DNA from: Marisediminicola antarctica | GTDB lineage: Bacteria; Actinomycetota; Actinomycetes; Actinomycetales; Microbacteriaceae | NCBI RefSeq assembly: GCF_009930795.1 | Contig: NZ_CP017146.1 | Location: forward strand, 1,364,001-1,428,000 | Length of the DNA: 64,000 nt | Reading direction: 5' to 3' | Shown: positions 33,086 to 42,660 of the stretch, in pieces | Numbering within the stretch: the stretch's first letter is position 1 | Layout of the letters: each line of letters begins with the position of its first letter | Made by a program: the position numbers and the translations under genes | The notes under the pieces: generated by a model | The model's input: the letters and a program-made list of their open reading frames with translations, nothing else | The model's database searches: none | Told to the model about the DNA's origin: nothing

Positions 33086-34210
33086 GTGAGCATCGACGAC
33101 TTCGTCGCCGGATTCGGGGAGGAGCCCGGATACCTCGACTTCGCCCGCGTCGGACCGCTCGGCCGCGCCGTGCTCGAGGAGCAGCGCGGTCTGGGCGAGC
33201 AGCTCGGACGGGCGCGGTTCGGCAGCCTGGACCGCCTCGACCGGCAGGATGCGCGGGTACGTGAGGCCGTCGCCGGTCTGCTGCGCTTCCGGCCGGACCA
33301 GGTCGTGTTCCAGCCGAACACGAGCTCGGGCCTCATGCACGCGATGTTCGGCATCACGGGTGGCATCGCGATGTCGCCCGCCGAGTATCCGAGCCTGACC
33401 TTCGCCGCGGCGCGGGCTGCCGAGACACTCGGCGTGCTGAAGCCGATCTGGCTCGAGACCGAGTACGGCAAGGTGACCCCCGGCATGATCCGCGACCAGC
33501 TCACGCCGGCCTGCGCCGCCGTTGCCGTGAGCCTCGTGGACTTCCGCACCGGCTTTCTCGCCGACCTCGACGGAATCCGCCAGGTAATCGGCGACAGGCT
33601 GCTCATCGTCGATGCCGTCCAGGCCTTCGGAGTCGTGGATGCTCCGTGGGAGGTCGCCGACGTGATCGTCTCGGGAGGCCAGAAGTGGGTGCGGGCGGGC
33701 TGGGGCACTGGATTCCTCGCGCTCAGCGACCGCGCCGCCGAGCGTCTTACGCCCGTCTTCTCCAGCGTCTCCGGGGCAATTGCGATCGGCGACGAGCTGC
33801 CCCTCGACGAGGTACTTCGGCCGCTCGCCGGCACGGCGGCCTTCAGTGTGGGCGACCCGAGCCCCATCGCGCAGGCGATGTTCGCTACTGCACTCGAGGA
33901 CATCGAGCAGGTCGGAGTCGAGGCCATCCATGACAACGTCGCCGAGAAGGTGTCGAGCATGATCGAGCTCGCCGACGAATTCGGCATCCCGATCGCGTCC
34001 CCGCGGGAACCAAGCGAGCGCGCCGGGATCGTCGTCCTCGACCCGCCGGCTGATCGGCTCACGACCCTCACCGCCTCGCTCTACAACCACGGAGTGACGG
34101 CGACGACCCGTGGTGGCCGGGTGCGGCTCAGCGCCCACGTCACCACCACTGACGAGACGTTCGCGATGCTCAGGGCTGCGTTCATCAGCCATCGCGCCGC
34201 GACCACGTAG
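33086..34210 (+). CDS. Class V PLP aminotransferase-like protein
   Basis: 374 residues from GTG 33086. Fold-type I PLP enzyme of the NifS/isopenicillin-epimerase kind: Q-P-N-T-S-S-G-L phosphate-binding region, I-V-D-A-V-Q-A-F-G, and the lysine in S-G-G-Q-K-W-V-R-A-G. It lacks a clear desulfurase cysteine loop, so an aminotransferase or epimerase-type activity is more likely. Probably co-transcribed with the prenyl transferase gene. Substrate unknown. Confidence 0.85.
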   Translation: MSIDDFVAGFGEEPGYLDFARVGPLGRAVLEEQRGLGEQLGRARFGSLDRLDRQDARVREAVAGLLRFRPDQVVFQPNTSSGLMHAMFGITGGIAMSPAEYPSLTFAAARAAETLGVLKPIWLETEYGKVTPGMIRDQLTPACAAVAVSLVDFRTGFLADLDGIRQVIGDRLLIVDAVQAFGVVDAPWEVADVIVSGGQKWVRAGWGTGFLALSDRAAERLTPVFSSVSGAIAIGDELPLDEVLRPLAGTAAFSVGDPSPIAQAMFATALEDIEQVGVEAIHDNVAEKVSSMIELADEFGIPIASPREPSERAGIVVLDPPADRLTTLTASLYNHGVTATTRGGRVRLSAHVTTTDETFAMLRAAFISHRAATT

Positions 34211-34307
34211 CCGGTCCGTCGCGAGTTGTTCACGTGGGCGTAATCTTGGGGTGGCGTGTCGCCGGGGTTGTTTCCAGCGGCTCGACGTAGTTTCATATTT
34301 ATCAGGT

Positions 34308-34421
34308 ATGGCGCCTGATCGAGACGGCCACGAAAGTTCGTTTCGCAACACAAAATGGCCGTCTGTGCGACAGTATCCGAGTGCCAGCCACTCGGGAATG
34401 GAGTGCAAGTGCCCACGGTAA
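34308..34421 (+). CDS. Small upstream reading frame overlapping phoH2
   Basis: 37 codons from ATG 34308, overlapping the phoH2 GTG (34409) by 13 nt in another frame. The peptide is polar with no recognisable domain. In mycobacteria a small antitoxin-like gene (phoAT) overlaps phoH2 in the same manner. Whether this frame is translated is unproven; the Shine-Dalgarno match is poor. Confidence 0.35.
   Translation: MAPDRDGHESSFRNTKWPSVRQYPSASHSGMECKCPR
34322..34364 (+). other. Stem-loop in the phoH2 leader
   Basis: AGACGGCCA (34322-34330) pairs with TGGCCGTCT (34356-34364). Inside, CGAAA (34331-34335) pairs with TTTCG (34341-34345) around GTTCG. The structure lies within the small upstream frame and ends 45 nt before the phoH2 start. 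Confidence 0.6.
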
Positions 34422-35767
34422 ACCGCCCGAACCAGAAGTCCGGCCACGAATCCGCGACACAGAAGACCAGCACCGCCGAACGGACGTATGTTCTTGATAC
34501 GTCCGTTTTGTTGTCTGATCCCAAGGCGGTGTTCCGGTTTGCGGAACACGCCGTCGTGCTGCCGGTCATCGTGATTTCGGAACTCGAGTCCAAGCGCAAC
34601 GATCCTGAGATCGGCTATTTCGCGAGGCAGGCGCTCCGCAATCTCGACGAGCTGCGCATCAAGCACGAGCGGCTCGACTTTCCGATCGCCGTCGGGGAAG
34701 ACGGCGGATCGCTCCGGGTCGAGCTGAACCATTCGAACATGTCGGTGCTGCCGTCCGGGCTCCAGCTCGGCGACAACGATTCGCGAATCCTCGCCGTCGC
34801 ACTCAACCTTGCCAACGACGGCTTCGCCGTCACCGTCGTCTCGAAGGACCTGCCGCTGCGCGTGAAGGCCGCGTCGATCGGCCTCGCCGCGGAGGAGTAC
34901 CGTGCGGAGCTCGCCGTCGACTCCGGCTGGGTCGGAACCGACGAGATCACGCTCGGCTCCGAGCAGCTCGCCCGCCTGTACGAGGAGGAGAGGCTGTCGA
35001 CGCGGGTCGTCGCCGACCTCCCCATCAACACCGGCCTCGTCATTCACTCCGACCGCGGATCGGCCCTGGGTCGCGTCACCGCGCGCGGCGAGCTGCGGCT
35101 CGTGCGCGGCGACCGCGACGTGTTCGGACTCCACGGCCGCTCGGCCGAGCAGCGCTTAGCGATCGACATGCTGCTCGACCCCGAGATCGGGATCGTGTCG
35201 CTCGGCGGTCGGGCCGGCACAGGCAAGTCGGCCCTCGCCCTGTGCGCGGGGCTCGAGGCCGTGCTCGAGAAGCAGCAGCACCGCAAGATCATGGTCTTCC
35301 GGCCGCTGTACGCCGTAGGCGGGCAGGAGCTCGGGTTCCTTCCCGGTGACGCCTCCGAGAAGATGAATCCGTGGGCGCAGGCCGTCTTCGACACGCTCGG
35401 CTCTGTCGTCTCGGCGAACGTGCTCGAGGAGGTGATCGCCCGCGGGATGCTTGAGGTGCTGCCGCTCACGCACATCCGCGGCCGCTCCCTGCACGACGCC
35501 TTCGTGATCGTCGACGAGGCCCAGTCACTCGAGCGCAACGTGCTGCTCACCGTTCTCAGCCGCATCGGGCAGAACTCCCGCGTCGTGCTCACCCACGATG
35601 TCGCCCAGCGTGACAACCTGCGCGTCGGACGCCACGACGGGGTCGCCTCGGTGATCGAGACACTCAAAGGACATGCGCTGTTCGGGCACATCACGCTCAT
35701 GCGTTCTGAGCGTTCAGCGATCGCCGCACTGGTGACCGAGATGCTCGAATCGAACGAATTGGCGTAA
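34409..35767 (+). CDS. phoH2: PIN domain-PhoH ATPase fusion (PhoH2)
   Basis: 452 residues from GTG 34409, which has GGAG 5 nt upstream (GTG 34403 is also possible). Residues ~25-175 are a PIN ribonuclease domain with conserved acidic residues ([19 protein letters not shown]). Residues ~245-452 form the PhoH ATPase: Walker [10 protein letters not shown], Walker [10 protein letters not shown]. The mycobacterial homologue is a sequence-directed RNA helicase/RNase acting as a toxin. Same order as Rv1095 in the M. tuberculosis block. The 5' region contains two strong hairpins that may control expression. Confidence 0.92.
   Translation: MPTVNRPNQKSGHESATQKTSTAERTYVLDTSVLLSDPKAVFRFAEHAVVLPVIVISELESKRNDPEIGYFARQALRNLDELRIKHERLDFPIAVGEDGGSLRVELNHSNMSVLPSGLQLGDNDSRILAVALNLANDGFAVTVVSKDLPLRVKAASIGLAAEEYRAELAVDSGWVGTDEITLGSEQLARLYEEERLSTRVVADLPINTGLVIHSDRGSALGRVTARGELRLVRGDRDVFGLHGRSAEQRLAIDMLLDPEIGIVSLGGRAGTGKSALALCAGLEAVLEKQQHRKIMVFRPLYAVGGQELGFLPGDASEKMNPWAQAVFDTLGSVVSANVLEEVIARGMLEVLPLTHIRGRSLHDAFVIVDEAQSLERNVLLTVLSRIGQNSRVVLTHDVAQRDNLRVGRHDGVASVIETLKGHALFGHITLMRSERSAIAALVTEMLESNELA
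34481..34505 (+). other. Terminator-like hairpin inside the phoH2 coding region
   Basis: CGGACGTAT (34481-34489) and ATACGTCCG (34497-34505) are a perfect 9-bp inverted repeat with a 7-nt loop, immediately followed by TTTTGTTGT. It encodes the start of the PIN domain, so codon constraint is an alternative explanation. Confidence 0.6.
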
Positions 35768-35805
35768 CGGGGAGCCTGCGGTCGCTGGCCCGCGGAGGGA
35801 CGACA

Positions 35806-35811
35806 TAGGGT
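35806..35811 (+). promoter_or_regulatory. -10-like box before the 35818 gene
   Basis: TAGGGT, 6 nt before GTG 35818, with the spacing of the other leaderless starts in the window. Confidence 0.35.
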
Positions 35812-35817
35812 CGAGAG

Positions 35818-36603
35818 GTGAACACTTTCCTGATCTCGGTTTCCGGGGTTCTCGGACTGTTCTTCTTCTGGGGTCTCGTCTCTCCGCGCAGCCAGTGGCA
35901 CGTGCTCGTCGGGTGGACAAGAGCCGATCCGCGAAGCAGCGAGCCCGGTTCGGCTGCCTACGCGACCACGAGGTTCGTGTCGCTGCTCGGGCTCCTGTCG
36001 GTTCTCGCCATCGCCGTGAGCTGGGGCGTCGGGGTCATCTCGTTCGACGAGGACGGGGATGAGGCGGTTCGGCAGCCGTCGGTGGCCGAGCGGGTGTGGG
36101 GTTCCCCCCGCCCCTATATCGTCGACCGGGTGTTCACCCCGTTGGCGGCGCCGCCCGAGGGCCTCGTCGAGCAGCAGGTCACCGGGTATCAGAGGGTGCG
36201 TGGCTACGAGCGGAGCCCGAACTATCTCTTCGCCGCAGGCAAGATCCGCGCCGCTGGGCTCGCGACCGAGCCCGGATTCCTCGGGGTCGTCCCACTGCCG
36301 GGCACCGTGGCGCTCGGCATGGCGGACCTTGTCGTGCACGTGCGCGGTGACAGTCGCTGTATTCCGCAGCAGGTGGTCGTGACCCCCGTCGACGACGCGG
36401 TGCAGGTCGGCGTCTTCTTCGGCCTGCCGAATCCGGCGGATGGCTCCAACGCTGACAACCTCGGGGAATGCGATCCCGCGCCGGCGGCATCCGACACGCG
36501 CGGGTTCATAATTCCCATCGACCTCGTCGAGCCGCTCGGCGACCGGGTCGTGCAGACCCTCGCGGTCGAGCCGATTGCGCTCGTGCCGCTGCCCGCGCGG
36601 TAG
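35818..36603 (+). CDS. Hypothetical membrane protein
   Basis: 261 residues from GTG. Helix 1 at ~4-22 and helix 2 at ~52-72 flank a short cytoplasmic or external loop containing S-P-R-S-Q-W. The rest (75-261) is a soluble domain with two cysteines (about 181 and 214) and many Pro/Val residues, probably outside the membrane. I do not recognise the family. It converges on fumC with a 58-bp gap that shows no feature. Confidence 0.75.
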   Translation: MNTFLISVSGVLGLFFFWGLVSPRSQWHVLVGWTRADPRSSEPGSAAYATTRFVSLLGLLSVLAIAVSWGVGVISFDEDGDEAVRQPSVAERVWGSPRPYIVDRVFTPLAAPPEGLVEQQVTGYQRVRGYERSPNYLFAAGKIRAAGLATEPGFLGVVPLPGTVALGMADLVVHVRGDSRCIPQQVVVTPVDDAVQVGVFFGLPNPADGSNADNLGECDPAPAASDTRGFIIPIDLVEPLGDRVVQTLAVEPIALVPLPAR

Positions 36604-36661
36604 CCGGGACGGATGCTCGCGGGCCAGGCAGTGCCGCCCGCGCCGCTGGCGCTGGCCGCGC

Positions 36662-38086
36662 CTACTGTGCTGCCGGAGGCCGCGTCATTGAAAGCACGTC
36701 CAGTGCGGTGTCGAGCTGGTCGAGAGTGACCTCGCCGCGGTCGACGAAGCCGAGGTCGATGACTGATTCGCGCACCGTGATGCTCTTCGCGACGGCGTTC
36801 TTCGCGACCTTCGCGGCGGCCTCGTAGCCAATCACGCGGTTCAGCGGGGTGACGATCGCGGGGGAGGACTCGGCCAGGGCGCGGGCGCGGTCGAGGTTCG
36901 CGGTGAGCCCGTCGACGGTTTTGTCGGCGAGGGCGCGGGTCGAGTTAGACAGCAGCCGAACAGACTCGAGCAGAGACGTTCCCATTACAGGGATCGCGAC
37001 GTTGAGTTCGAACGATCCGGATGCTCCGGCCCACGCGATGGTCGCGTCGTTGCCGATCACCCGTGCGGCGACCATGAGCACAGCCTCCGGGATGACCGGG
37101 TTGACCTTGCCGGGCATGATCGAGGAGCCGGGCTGCAGGTCGGGGATGTGCAGCTCGCCGAGTCCCGCGTTCGGGCCGGAGCCCATCCAGCGCAGGTCGT
37201 TGCAGATCTTGGTGAGGCTCACGGCGATGACGCGCAGCGCGCCGGATGCCTCGACGAGGCCGTCGCGGGCCCCTTGCGCCTCGAAGTGGTCCAGTGCCTC
37301 GGTCACGGGCAGTCCGGAGTCCTCGGCGAGGGCGGCGATGACCCGCTGGGAGAATCCGGCCGGGGTATTGATGCCGGTGCCGACGGCGGTTCCGCCGAGC
37401 GGGACCTCGGCGACCCGCCCGATCGTGGAGGTGACGCGCTCGATTCCGAGACGAATCTGCCGGGCGTAGCCCGCGAACTCCTGCCCGAGGGTGACCGGGG
37501 TGGCGTCCATGAGGTGGGTGCGGCCGGCCTTGACGGCGCTCTTCCACAGCTCGGCCTTGGTCTCGAGGGAGGAGGCAAGGTGGTCGAGCGCCGGGATCAG
37601 GTCGTGCAGAAGCGCACCGGTGACGGCGACGTGCACCGAGGTGGGGAACACATCGTTGGACGACTGCGAGGCGTTCACATGATCGTTCGGGTGCACGGGC
37701 GAGCCGAGCAGTCCGGTCGCGAGCGTCGCGAGCACCTCGTTCATGTTCATGTTCGAGGAGGTGCCGCTGCCGGTCTGGTACGTGTCGACCGGGAACTGCT
37801 CGTGGTGCTCGCCAGCGATCAGACGGTCGGCGGCGGCAGCGATGGCGTCGGCGATGGTGGGGTCGAGGATCCCGAGTTCTTTGTTGACGATCGCGGCGGC
37901 GCGCTTGATGCGGGCGAGGGCGACGATCTGCGCTGGCTCGAGACCGGATCCGGAGATCGGGAAGTTCTCGACCGCGCGCTGGGTCTGTGCCCCGTACAGC
38001 GCGGCGATCGGCACGAGGACCTCGCCCATTGTGTCGTGCTCCACGCGGAATTCGTCGCCCTGCTGAGTCTGGGTGGTGTGGCTCAT
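36662..38086 (-). CDS. fumC: Fumarate hydratase class II
   Basis: 474 residues from ATG 38086, in the usual length range. The aspartase/fumarase signature [11 protein letters not shown] is intact, as are [13 protein letters not shown] and the [11 protein letters not shown] active-site region. Interconverts fumarate and malate in the TCA cycle, without a metal cluster. Start overlaps the carbonic anhydrase stop (ATGA). Same relative place as fum (Rv1098c) in M. tuberculosis. Confidence 0.96.
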   Translation of the reverse strand: MSHTTQTQQGDEFRVEHDTMGEVLVPIAALYGAQTQRAVENFPISGSGLEPAQIVALARIKRAAAIVNKELGILDPTIADAIAAAADRLIAGEHHEQFPVDTYQTGSGTSSNMNMNEVLATLATGLLGSPVHPNDHVNASQSSNDVFPTSVHVAVTGALLHDLIPALDHLASSLETKAELWKSAVKAGRTHLMDATPVTLGQEFAGYARQIRLGIERVTSTIGRVAEVPLGGTAVGTGINTPAGFSQRVIAALAEDSGLPVTEALDHFEAQGARDGLVEASGALRVIAVSLTKICNDLRWMGSGPNAGLGELHIPDLQPGSSIMPGKVNPVIPEAVLMVAARVIGNDATIAWAGASGSFELNVAIPVMGTSLLESVRLLSNSTRALADKTVDGLTANLDRARALAESSPAIVTPLNRVIGYEAAAKVAKNAVAKSITVRESVIDLGFVDRGEVTLDQLDTALDVLSMTRPPAAQ

Positions 38087-38754
38087 GTGTGTGCGCCTTC
38101 CTGGCTGCTGATGGTGAGATTGCCGACATGGATGTCGGGGACCGCGCGACCCTCGAGAAGGCGGTAGTTCGCGCCGATGATGGCGAGGGTTCCGGCGGCG
38201 ATCGCGTCGCTGATGAGTTCGGACGCGTCGAGCAGCTCGGAGATCGTGTCGCGCAGGTGCTCCCGTCCGACCTCGAAGGGGTCGGCGCGCTGCGGCTCGA
38301 TCGCGAGCCCGGCGGTGAGCGCGACGCGGCGCACGGCCGGCACGATCTTCGAGATCAGCTTGGCGATGTGCGGGGGGAGCGGTGCGGCATCCGCGGCCTG
38401 CGAGGCGATTGCGGCGTGCACCGCCCCGCATTCGTCATGGCCGAGGACGACGATGAGGGGAACGTGCAGCACGCCGACCGCGTACTCGAGCGAGCCGACC
38501 ACCGACTCGGAAATGATCTGGCCGGCGTTGCGCACGACGAACAGGTCGCCGATTCCCTTGTCGAAGATGATCTCGGCGGCGAGACGGGAGTCGCTGCAGC
38601 CGAACAGCGCGGCATCCGGCTCCTGCTTGCTGGCGAGGGATTCCCGACGCTCGACGTCCTGGCGCGGATGCTTGGGCTCGCCGGCGATGAACCGAGCGTT
38701 CCCGCGGACCATTTCGTTCCACGTCGTCGCGGGCGTCCGCGACGGGTCTCTCAC
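38083..38754 (-). CDS. Beta-class carbonic anhydrase
   Basis: 223 residues. Zinc ligands and catalytic dyad are present: C-S-D-S-R near residue 53 and H-D-E-C-G near residue 108, plus V-R-N-A-G. Interconverts CO2 and bicarbonate. It overlaps both neighbours by 4 nt, forming a DUF4245-carbonic anhydrase-fumC operon. Bicarbonate supply for anaplerotic carboxylation next to a TCA enzyme is a reasonable link. Confidence 0.94.
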   Translation of the reverse strand: MRDPSRTPATTWNEMVRGNARFIAGEPKHPRQDVERRESLASKQEPDAALFGCSDSRLAAEIIFDKGIGDLFVVRNAGQIISESVVGSLEYAVGVLHVPLIVVLGHDECGAVHAAIASQAADAAPLPPHIAKLISKIVPAVRRVALTAGLAIEPQRADPFEVGREHLRDTISELLDASELISDAIAAGTLAIIGANYRLLEGRAVPDIHVGNLTISSQEGAHT

Positions 38755-39386
38755 TCGGCCGACCCGTCGAGGTCAGCACTGAGAGCTGTCGCGAGGGCGA
38801 GGAACTCGGCCGTTTCCGCGGTGCCGTAGAGCGCGAAGCTGCTCGATCCGGTCGACGTGGACATCGCGTAGGCGAGGTTGCCCGGATCCCGGCTGTCGCG
38901 GTTGTCGTACACGGCCCATTCGAGGCCATCGATCACTTCGGTGCCCGTTGGGCTGAGCTTGTCGAGCCGGTTGGCGAGCCAGGTGGGGTTGGCGTCGATG
39001 CCCTGGCGCAGGGCAATGAACTGCTCAGCAGGGGTGATGAAGCCGATCGACCAGGTCGTGATGTCGTCGGTGCCGGTGTCGAGCGTGGCCGCGTTCGCCG
39101 TCCACTCGGGCGGCAGTGTCGGGCTCGCGAGTGGTTCGCCGACTCCCGGCTGCTCCCGGGCGGCGACGGAGGCGTAGTCGATGGCGGCGCGGGGCGGCTG
39201 CGTGGGACGAACGACGACGAGAACCAGCACCAGCACGATTGCGAGGGAGGCGGCGAGCGCCAGCACCAGATTGATGGCGGTCTGGTTTGCCCGGTGCTTG
39301 CGCGAGTTCTCCGCCTTGCGTGCGGCGGTCTCCTCCGGGGTCTCCGGTCTGCCGAGCTCGGCGACGATGCGCGGTTCCTTGGCCAT
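38751..39386 (-). CDS. DUF4245 family membrane-anchored protein
   Basis: 211 residues from ATG 39386. A charged cytoplasmic N-terminus (~40 residues), one membrane helix (~40-62) and an extracytoplasmic domain. Matches DUF4245, found near xseB/xseA and fum in many actinobacteria (Rv1100 region). No function is established. It sits 4 nt after the xseB stop, so probably in one operon. Confidence 0.88.
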   Translation of the reverse strand: MAKEPRIVAELGRPETPEETAARKAENSRKHRANQTAINLVLALAASLAIVLVLVLVVVRPTQPPRAAIDYASVAAREQPGVGEPLASPTLPPEWTANAATLDTGTDDITTWSIGFITPAEQFIALRQGIDANPTWLANRLDKLSPTGTEVIDGLEWAVYDNRDSRDPGNLAYAMSTSTGSSSFALYGTAETAEFLALATALSADLDGSAE

Positions 39387-39390
39387 CTGG

Positions 39391-39606
39391 TTACTCGACC
39401 CCGGTCTTGCGTGCGGCGTCGAGCCTGGCCTTAGCGCCGAGCAGCCACTCTTCGCAGCGCCTGGTGAGCGCCTCGCCGCGTTCCCACAGGGCGAGGGACT
39501 CCTCGAGGGTCGCGGCACCCTGCTCGAGCTCGGTCACGACGGCGATGAGCTCGTCGCGGGCCTGCTCGTAGCTCAACTCGGCGGTATCGATGGGGGAGGC
39601 AGTCAC
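39391..39606 (-). CDS. xseB: Exodeoxyribonuclease VII small subunit
   Basis: 71 residues, all helical. Typical motifs: [10 protein letters not shown] near the start and [14 protein letters not shown] in the centre. Associates in several copies with XseA to cut single-stranded DNA. It follows xseA after 9 nt. Confidence 0.95.
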   Translation of the reverse strand: MTASPIDTAELSYEQARDELIAVVTELEQGAATLEESLALWERGEALTRRCEEWLLGAKARLDAARKTGVE

Positions 39607-39615
39607 AGTTCGAGT

Positions 39616-40854
39616 CTACCGAGCGGTCCGCGGCATCGCGGCTTCGTCGTCGGCCGTTGTGGGAAGCGATCCATCGGCCAGCCGCAACAGGAGCTTCGTG
39701 CCGGGCGCGGCGTCGCCGGCGTGGCGCAGCACCGCCCCGCCAGGAAGCTGGGCGATGGCGTAGCCGCGGTCGAGGGTGCGTTGCGGCGACAGCGACCGCA
39801 GATGCGACCGGAGGTCGTCGAGTCTCTCCGCGGCGCGTTCAAGTCTCAGCTCGATGAGCTCGGTGCTGCGCCCGACGTAGCGGGAGAGCTCCTCCGCGCG
39901 GGAATCGATGAGCGAGACGGGGGAGGCGAGCACCGGGCGGCTGCGGACCTGCTCGAGCCGGTCGATCTCCCGCGAGAGCAGGCTCGTCATCCGCATACCG
40001 ATGCGTGCGCGCACCTGCTGCACCTTGTTCAGCTCCTCGGCGACGTCGGGGACGACCCTCTTCGCCGCATCGGTGGGGGTGGATGCCCGCAGGTCGGCGA
40101 CGTCGTCGAGCAGTGGGCGGTCGGCCTCGTGCCCGATCGCGCTCACGATCGGCGTCGAGCAGGCCGCGGCGGTGCGCACGAGGGTCTCGTCGCTGAAGAC
40201 GAGGAGGTTCTGGAAGTCGCCGCCGCCGCGCGCGATGATGATCACGTCGACGAGCGGGTCGGCGTCGAGCTCGCGGATCGCCGCCGTCACTTCAGCCACG
40301 GCCCGGTCGCCCTGCACAGCCGTGTTGGCGACACGGAACTCGACTGACGGCCAGCGCAACTGCGCGTTGCGCAGTACATCTTTTTCGGCATCCGAGTCCC
40401 GCCCGGTGATCAGCCCGATGCGGTGCGGGAGGAACGGCAGCGGCCGCTTGCGGGACGGGTCGAACAGCCCCTCGGCCCGCAGCGTCTGCCGCAGCCGTTC
40501 GAGCCGTTCGAGCAGGTCGCCGAGTCCGACGTGGCGCATCTCGAACACCTGCATCGTGAGCGTGCCGCCCTTGACCCAGTAGTTCGGCTTGACGAGGGCG
40601 ACGACCCGGTCGCCCTGTTTCAGATCGGCGGGGATCTTGGCCTTTACCGACGACCACACGGTGAACCCGACGGTCGCGTCGACGCTGAGGTCTTTGAGCT
40701 TGCCGTAGACGTTGCCGCCGGAGAGACCCCACTGGGTGATCTCGCCCTCGACCCAGACGGTGCCGAGCCGGTCGATCCAGCCCTTGATCTTGGTGGAGAG
40801 CACCGCGACGGGCCATGGCGCGTCGATCGTCGCCGGACCGTGCACTATCGTCAT
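39616..40854 (-). CDS. xseA: Exodeoxyribonuclease VII large subunit
   Basis: 412 residues from ATG 40854. N-terminal OB-fold (W-V-E-G-E-I-T-Q-W, G-N-V-Y-G-K-L-K-D), then the catalytic domain (I-G-L-I-T-G-R-D-S-D-A, I-I-I-A-R-G-G-G-D, D-R-P-L-L-D-D-V-A-D-L-R-A-S-T-P-T) and the long coiled-coil region from ~270. Degrades single-stranded DNA to oligonucleotides in repair. Divergent from ispH, as in M. tuberculosis. Confidence 0.95.
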   Translation of the reverse strand: MTIVHGPATIDAPWPVAVLSTKIKGWIDRLGTVWVEGEITQWGLSGGNVYGKLKDLSVDATVGFTVWSSVKAKIPADLKQGDRVVALVKPNYWVKGGTLTMQVFEMRHVGLGDLLERLERLRQTLRAEGLFDPSRKRPLPFLPHRIGLITGRDSDAEKDVLRNAQLRWPSVEFRVANTAVQGDRAVAEVTAAIRELDADPLVDVIIIARGGGDFQNLLVFSDETLVRTAAACSTPIVSAIGHEADRPLLDDVADLRASTPTDAAKRVVPDVAEELNKVQQVRARIGMRMTSLLSREIDRLEQVRSRPVLASPVSLIDSRAEELSRYVGRSTELIELRLERAAERLDDLRSHLRSLSPQRTLDRGYAIAQLPGGAVLRHAGDAAPGTKLLLRLADGSLPTTADDEAAMPRTAR

Positions 40855-40924
40855 GCCGCGCCTTCCCTCGTGCGGTGTGCCTGGCGGCCAGCCGCCTGGC
40901 AGGTTCTGCCCAGTGGGCGCCGCG

Positions 40925-40930
40925 TAGAAT
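40925..40930 (+). promoter_or_regulatory. -10 box of ispH
   Basis: TAGAAT, 6 nt before GTG 40937. A transcript starting at the GTG would be leaderless, which supports GTG 40937 over the in-frame ATG at 40980. Confidence 0.55.
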
Positions 40931-40936
40931 CTGTTT

Positions 40937-42028
40937 GTGAGCAATATCACTAACGGAGCCCTCGCGGTGGACCTCGAAATGCCCCGCATCCCGGCCCTTC
41001 GCAACAGGCTAAAGGATAACCCCGTCACGGGAGTGAAGCGGGTGCTCCTCGCCGCGCCCCGAGGCTACTGTGCAGGAGTGGACCGGGCCGTGATCGCGGT
41101 CGAGAAGGCGCTTGAGCGCTTCGGCGCCCCCGTCTATGTGCGCAAGCAGATCGTGCACAACATCCACGTCGTCTCGACGCTGGAGAAGAAGGGCGCGATC
41201 TTCGTGGACGAGGTCGGCGAGGTGCCCGAGGGCTCGCACATCGTATTCTCCGCCCACGGGGTATCGCCGAAGGTCGTCGCCGACGCGGCCGACCGCAGCC
41301 TCGAGGCGATCGACGCGACCTGCCCTCTCGTCACCAAGGTGCACCGCGAGGCCGTGCGGTTCGCCCGCGATGACTTCGAGATCCTGCTCATCGGCCACGA
41401 GGGCCACGAGGAGGTCGAGGGCACCATGGGCCACGCTCCCGAGCGCACGACGCTCATCAACAGCCCCGCCGATGTCGCATCCCTCCAGGTGAAGGACCCG
41501 GACAACCTCGTCTGGCTCAGCCAGACCACGCTCAGCGTCGACGAGACGATGGAGACCGTGCGGATGCTGCGCGAGCGGTTCCCGAACCTGCACAACCCGC
41601 CGAGCGACGACATCTGCTACGCGACCCAGAACCGCCAGGTGGCGATCAAGAAGGTGGCGGAGGAGGCCGAGCTCGTGATCGTCGTGGGCTCCGCCAACAG
41701 CTCCAATACCGTGCGCCTCGTCGACGTCGCGCTTGAGAACGGCGCCACGGCGGCCTACCGGGTCGACTACGCGAACGAGATCCAGCAGGCCTGGCTCGAC
41801 GGCGTTGCGACGGTCGGGGTAACCTCCGGCGCATCCGTTCCCGAGGTGCTCGTGCAGGAGGTGCTGGATGACCTCGCCGATGCCGGCTACGGCGACGTGC
41901 GCCAGGTGGTCACCGCCGAGGAGGACCTGATGTTCTCGCTCCCCAAGGAGCTGCGCAAGGACGCCGCAGGAGCACCGGACTCGCGTGGCCTCGGCGGCCG
42001 CAACCGTCGACTGGACTGGCAGGGCTGA
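40937..42028 (+). CDS. ispH: 4-Hydroxy-3-methylbut-2-enyl diphosphate reductase
   Basis: 363 residues. Last step of the MEP isoprenoid pathway, giving IPP and DMAPP. The three cysteines for the [4Fe-4S] cluster are visible in [16 protein letters not shown] and [12 protein letters not shown] 40937 gives an N-terminal tail of ~30 residues before the domain. The next gene overlaps by one base. Confidence 0.95.
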   Translation: MSNITNGALAVDLEMPRIPALRNRLKDNPVTGVKRVLLAAPRGYCAGVDRAVIAVEKALERFGAPVYVRKQIVHNIHVVSTLEKKGAIFVDEVGEVPEGSHIVFSAHGVSPKVVADAADRSLEAIDATCPLVTKVHREAVRFARDDFEILLIGHEGHEEVEGTMGHAPERTTLINSPADVASLQVKDPDNLVWLSQTTLSVDETMETVRMLRERFPNLHNPPSDDICYATQNRQVAIKKVAEEAELVIVVGSANSSNTVRLVDVALENGATAAYRVDYANEIQQAWLDGVATVGVTSGASVPEVLVQEVLDDLADAGYGDVRQVVTAEEDLMFSLPKELRKDAAGAPDSRGLGGRNRRLDWQG

Positions 42029-42627
42029 TGTCGGAAAATCGGCAGAATGCGGACGACGCGGCGCGGGCGGAGCCCTACTTCGGGGAGCGCCCGCGACCCG
42101 AGTACGGCGAGTACGCGACCCCCCAAAATCAGGCCGACGCGATCGCCAAAGCCCTCCCGCCAGTCTCGCCGCTGCTGACGCCGGCGGGCCGCCAGGCCGC
42201 CGTCACGCCCGCGGCCCCGGCGGCCCGAAGGGCTGCGCCGGTCCTCACACCATCGCGCCCCCGCCGCCGCTGGGATCTTTTTCTCAGCATCGCTCTGCTC
42301 GCCTACGGCCTGCTCACCGTCTTGGGCGGGTTCGTTCAGTACTCCGATATCCCGGCGATCATCAACCAGGCCTACGCGGCCCAGCGCATCGGCGAGTTCA
42401 CCTCGATCGAGCAGGCCGGGACCGTCGGAACAACCATCATGGTTGCCAACGTCGTCCTCTACGCGATCACGGCGTTCCTCACGGTACGGCTGCTTCGCGC
42501 CCGCCGGCTGGCGTTCTACGTGCCACTGATCGGCGGCGCGGTCGCCGCGACCGTCACGGTCGTCCTCATCCTCACGCTCGTCGTCAACGATCCGGCCTTC
42601 AGGGAGTTCGTCGCGAGCGTCACCTGA
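42028..42627 (+). CDS. DUF6264 family membrane protein
   Basis: 199 residues. A polar, proline/alanine-rich cytoplasmic N-terminus with P-R-P-E-Y-G-E-Y-A, then three membrane helices (~85-105, ~130-155, ~165-190). Fits DUF6264, a family seen mainly in Microbacteriaceae. Function unknown. The last base of the ispH stop is the first base of its ATG. Confidence 0.8.
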   Translation: MSENRQNADDAARAEPYFGERPRPEYGEYATPQNQADAIAKALPPVSPLLTPAGRQAAVTPAAPAARRAAPVLTPSRPRRRWDLFLSIALLAYGLLTVLGGFVQYSDIPAIINQAYAAQRIGEFTSIEQAGTVGTTIMVANVVLYAITAFLTVRLLRARRLAFYVPLIGGAVAATVTVVLILTLVVNDPAFREFVASVT

Positions 42628-42660
42628 CCCCTGGCCCCTGGCCTGTCCACCCGCTTCGGG

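Noticed and set aside
36662-38431. Fumarase with a ~115-residue N-terminal extension
   Set aside because: The extension overlaps the carbonic anhydrase gene in another frame; ATG 38086 overlaps its stop and gives the normal fumarase start.
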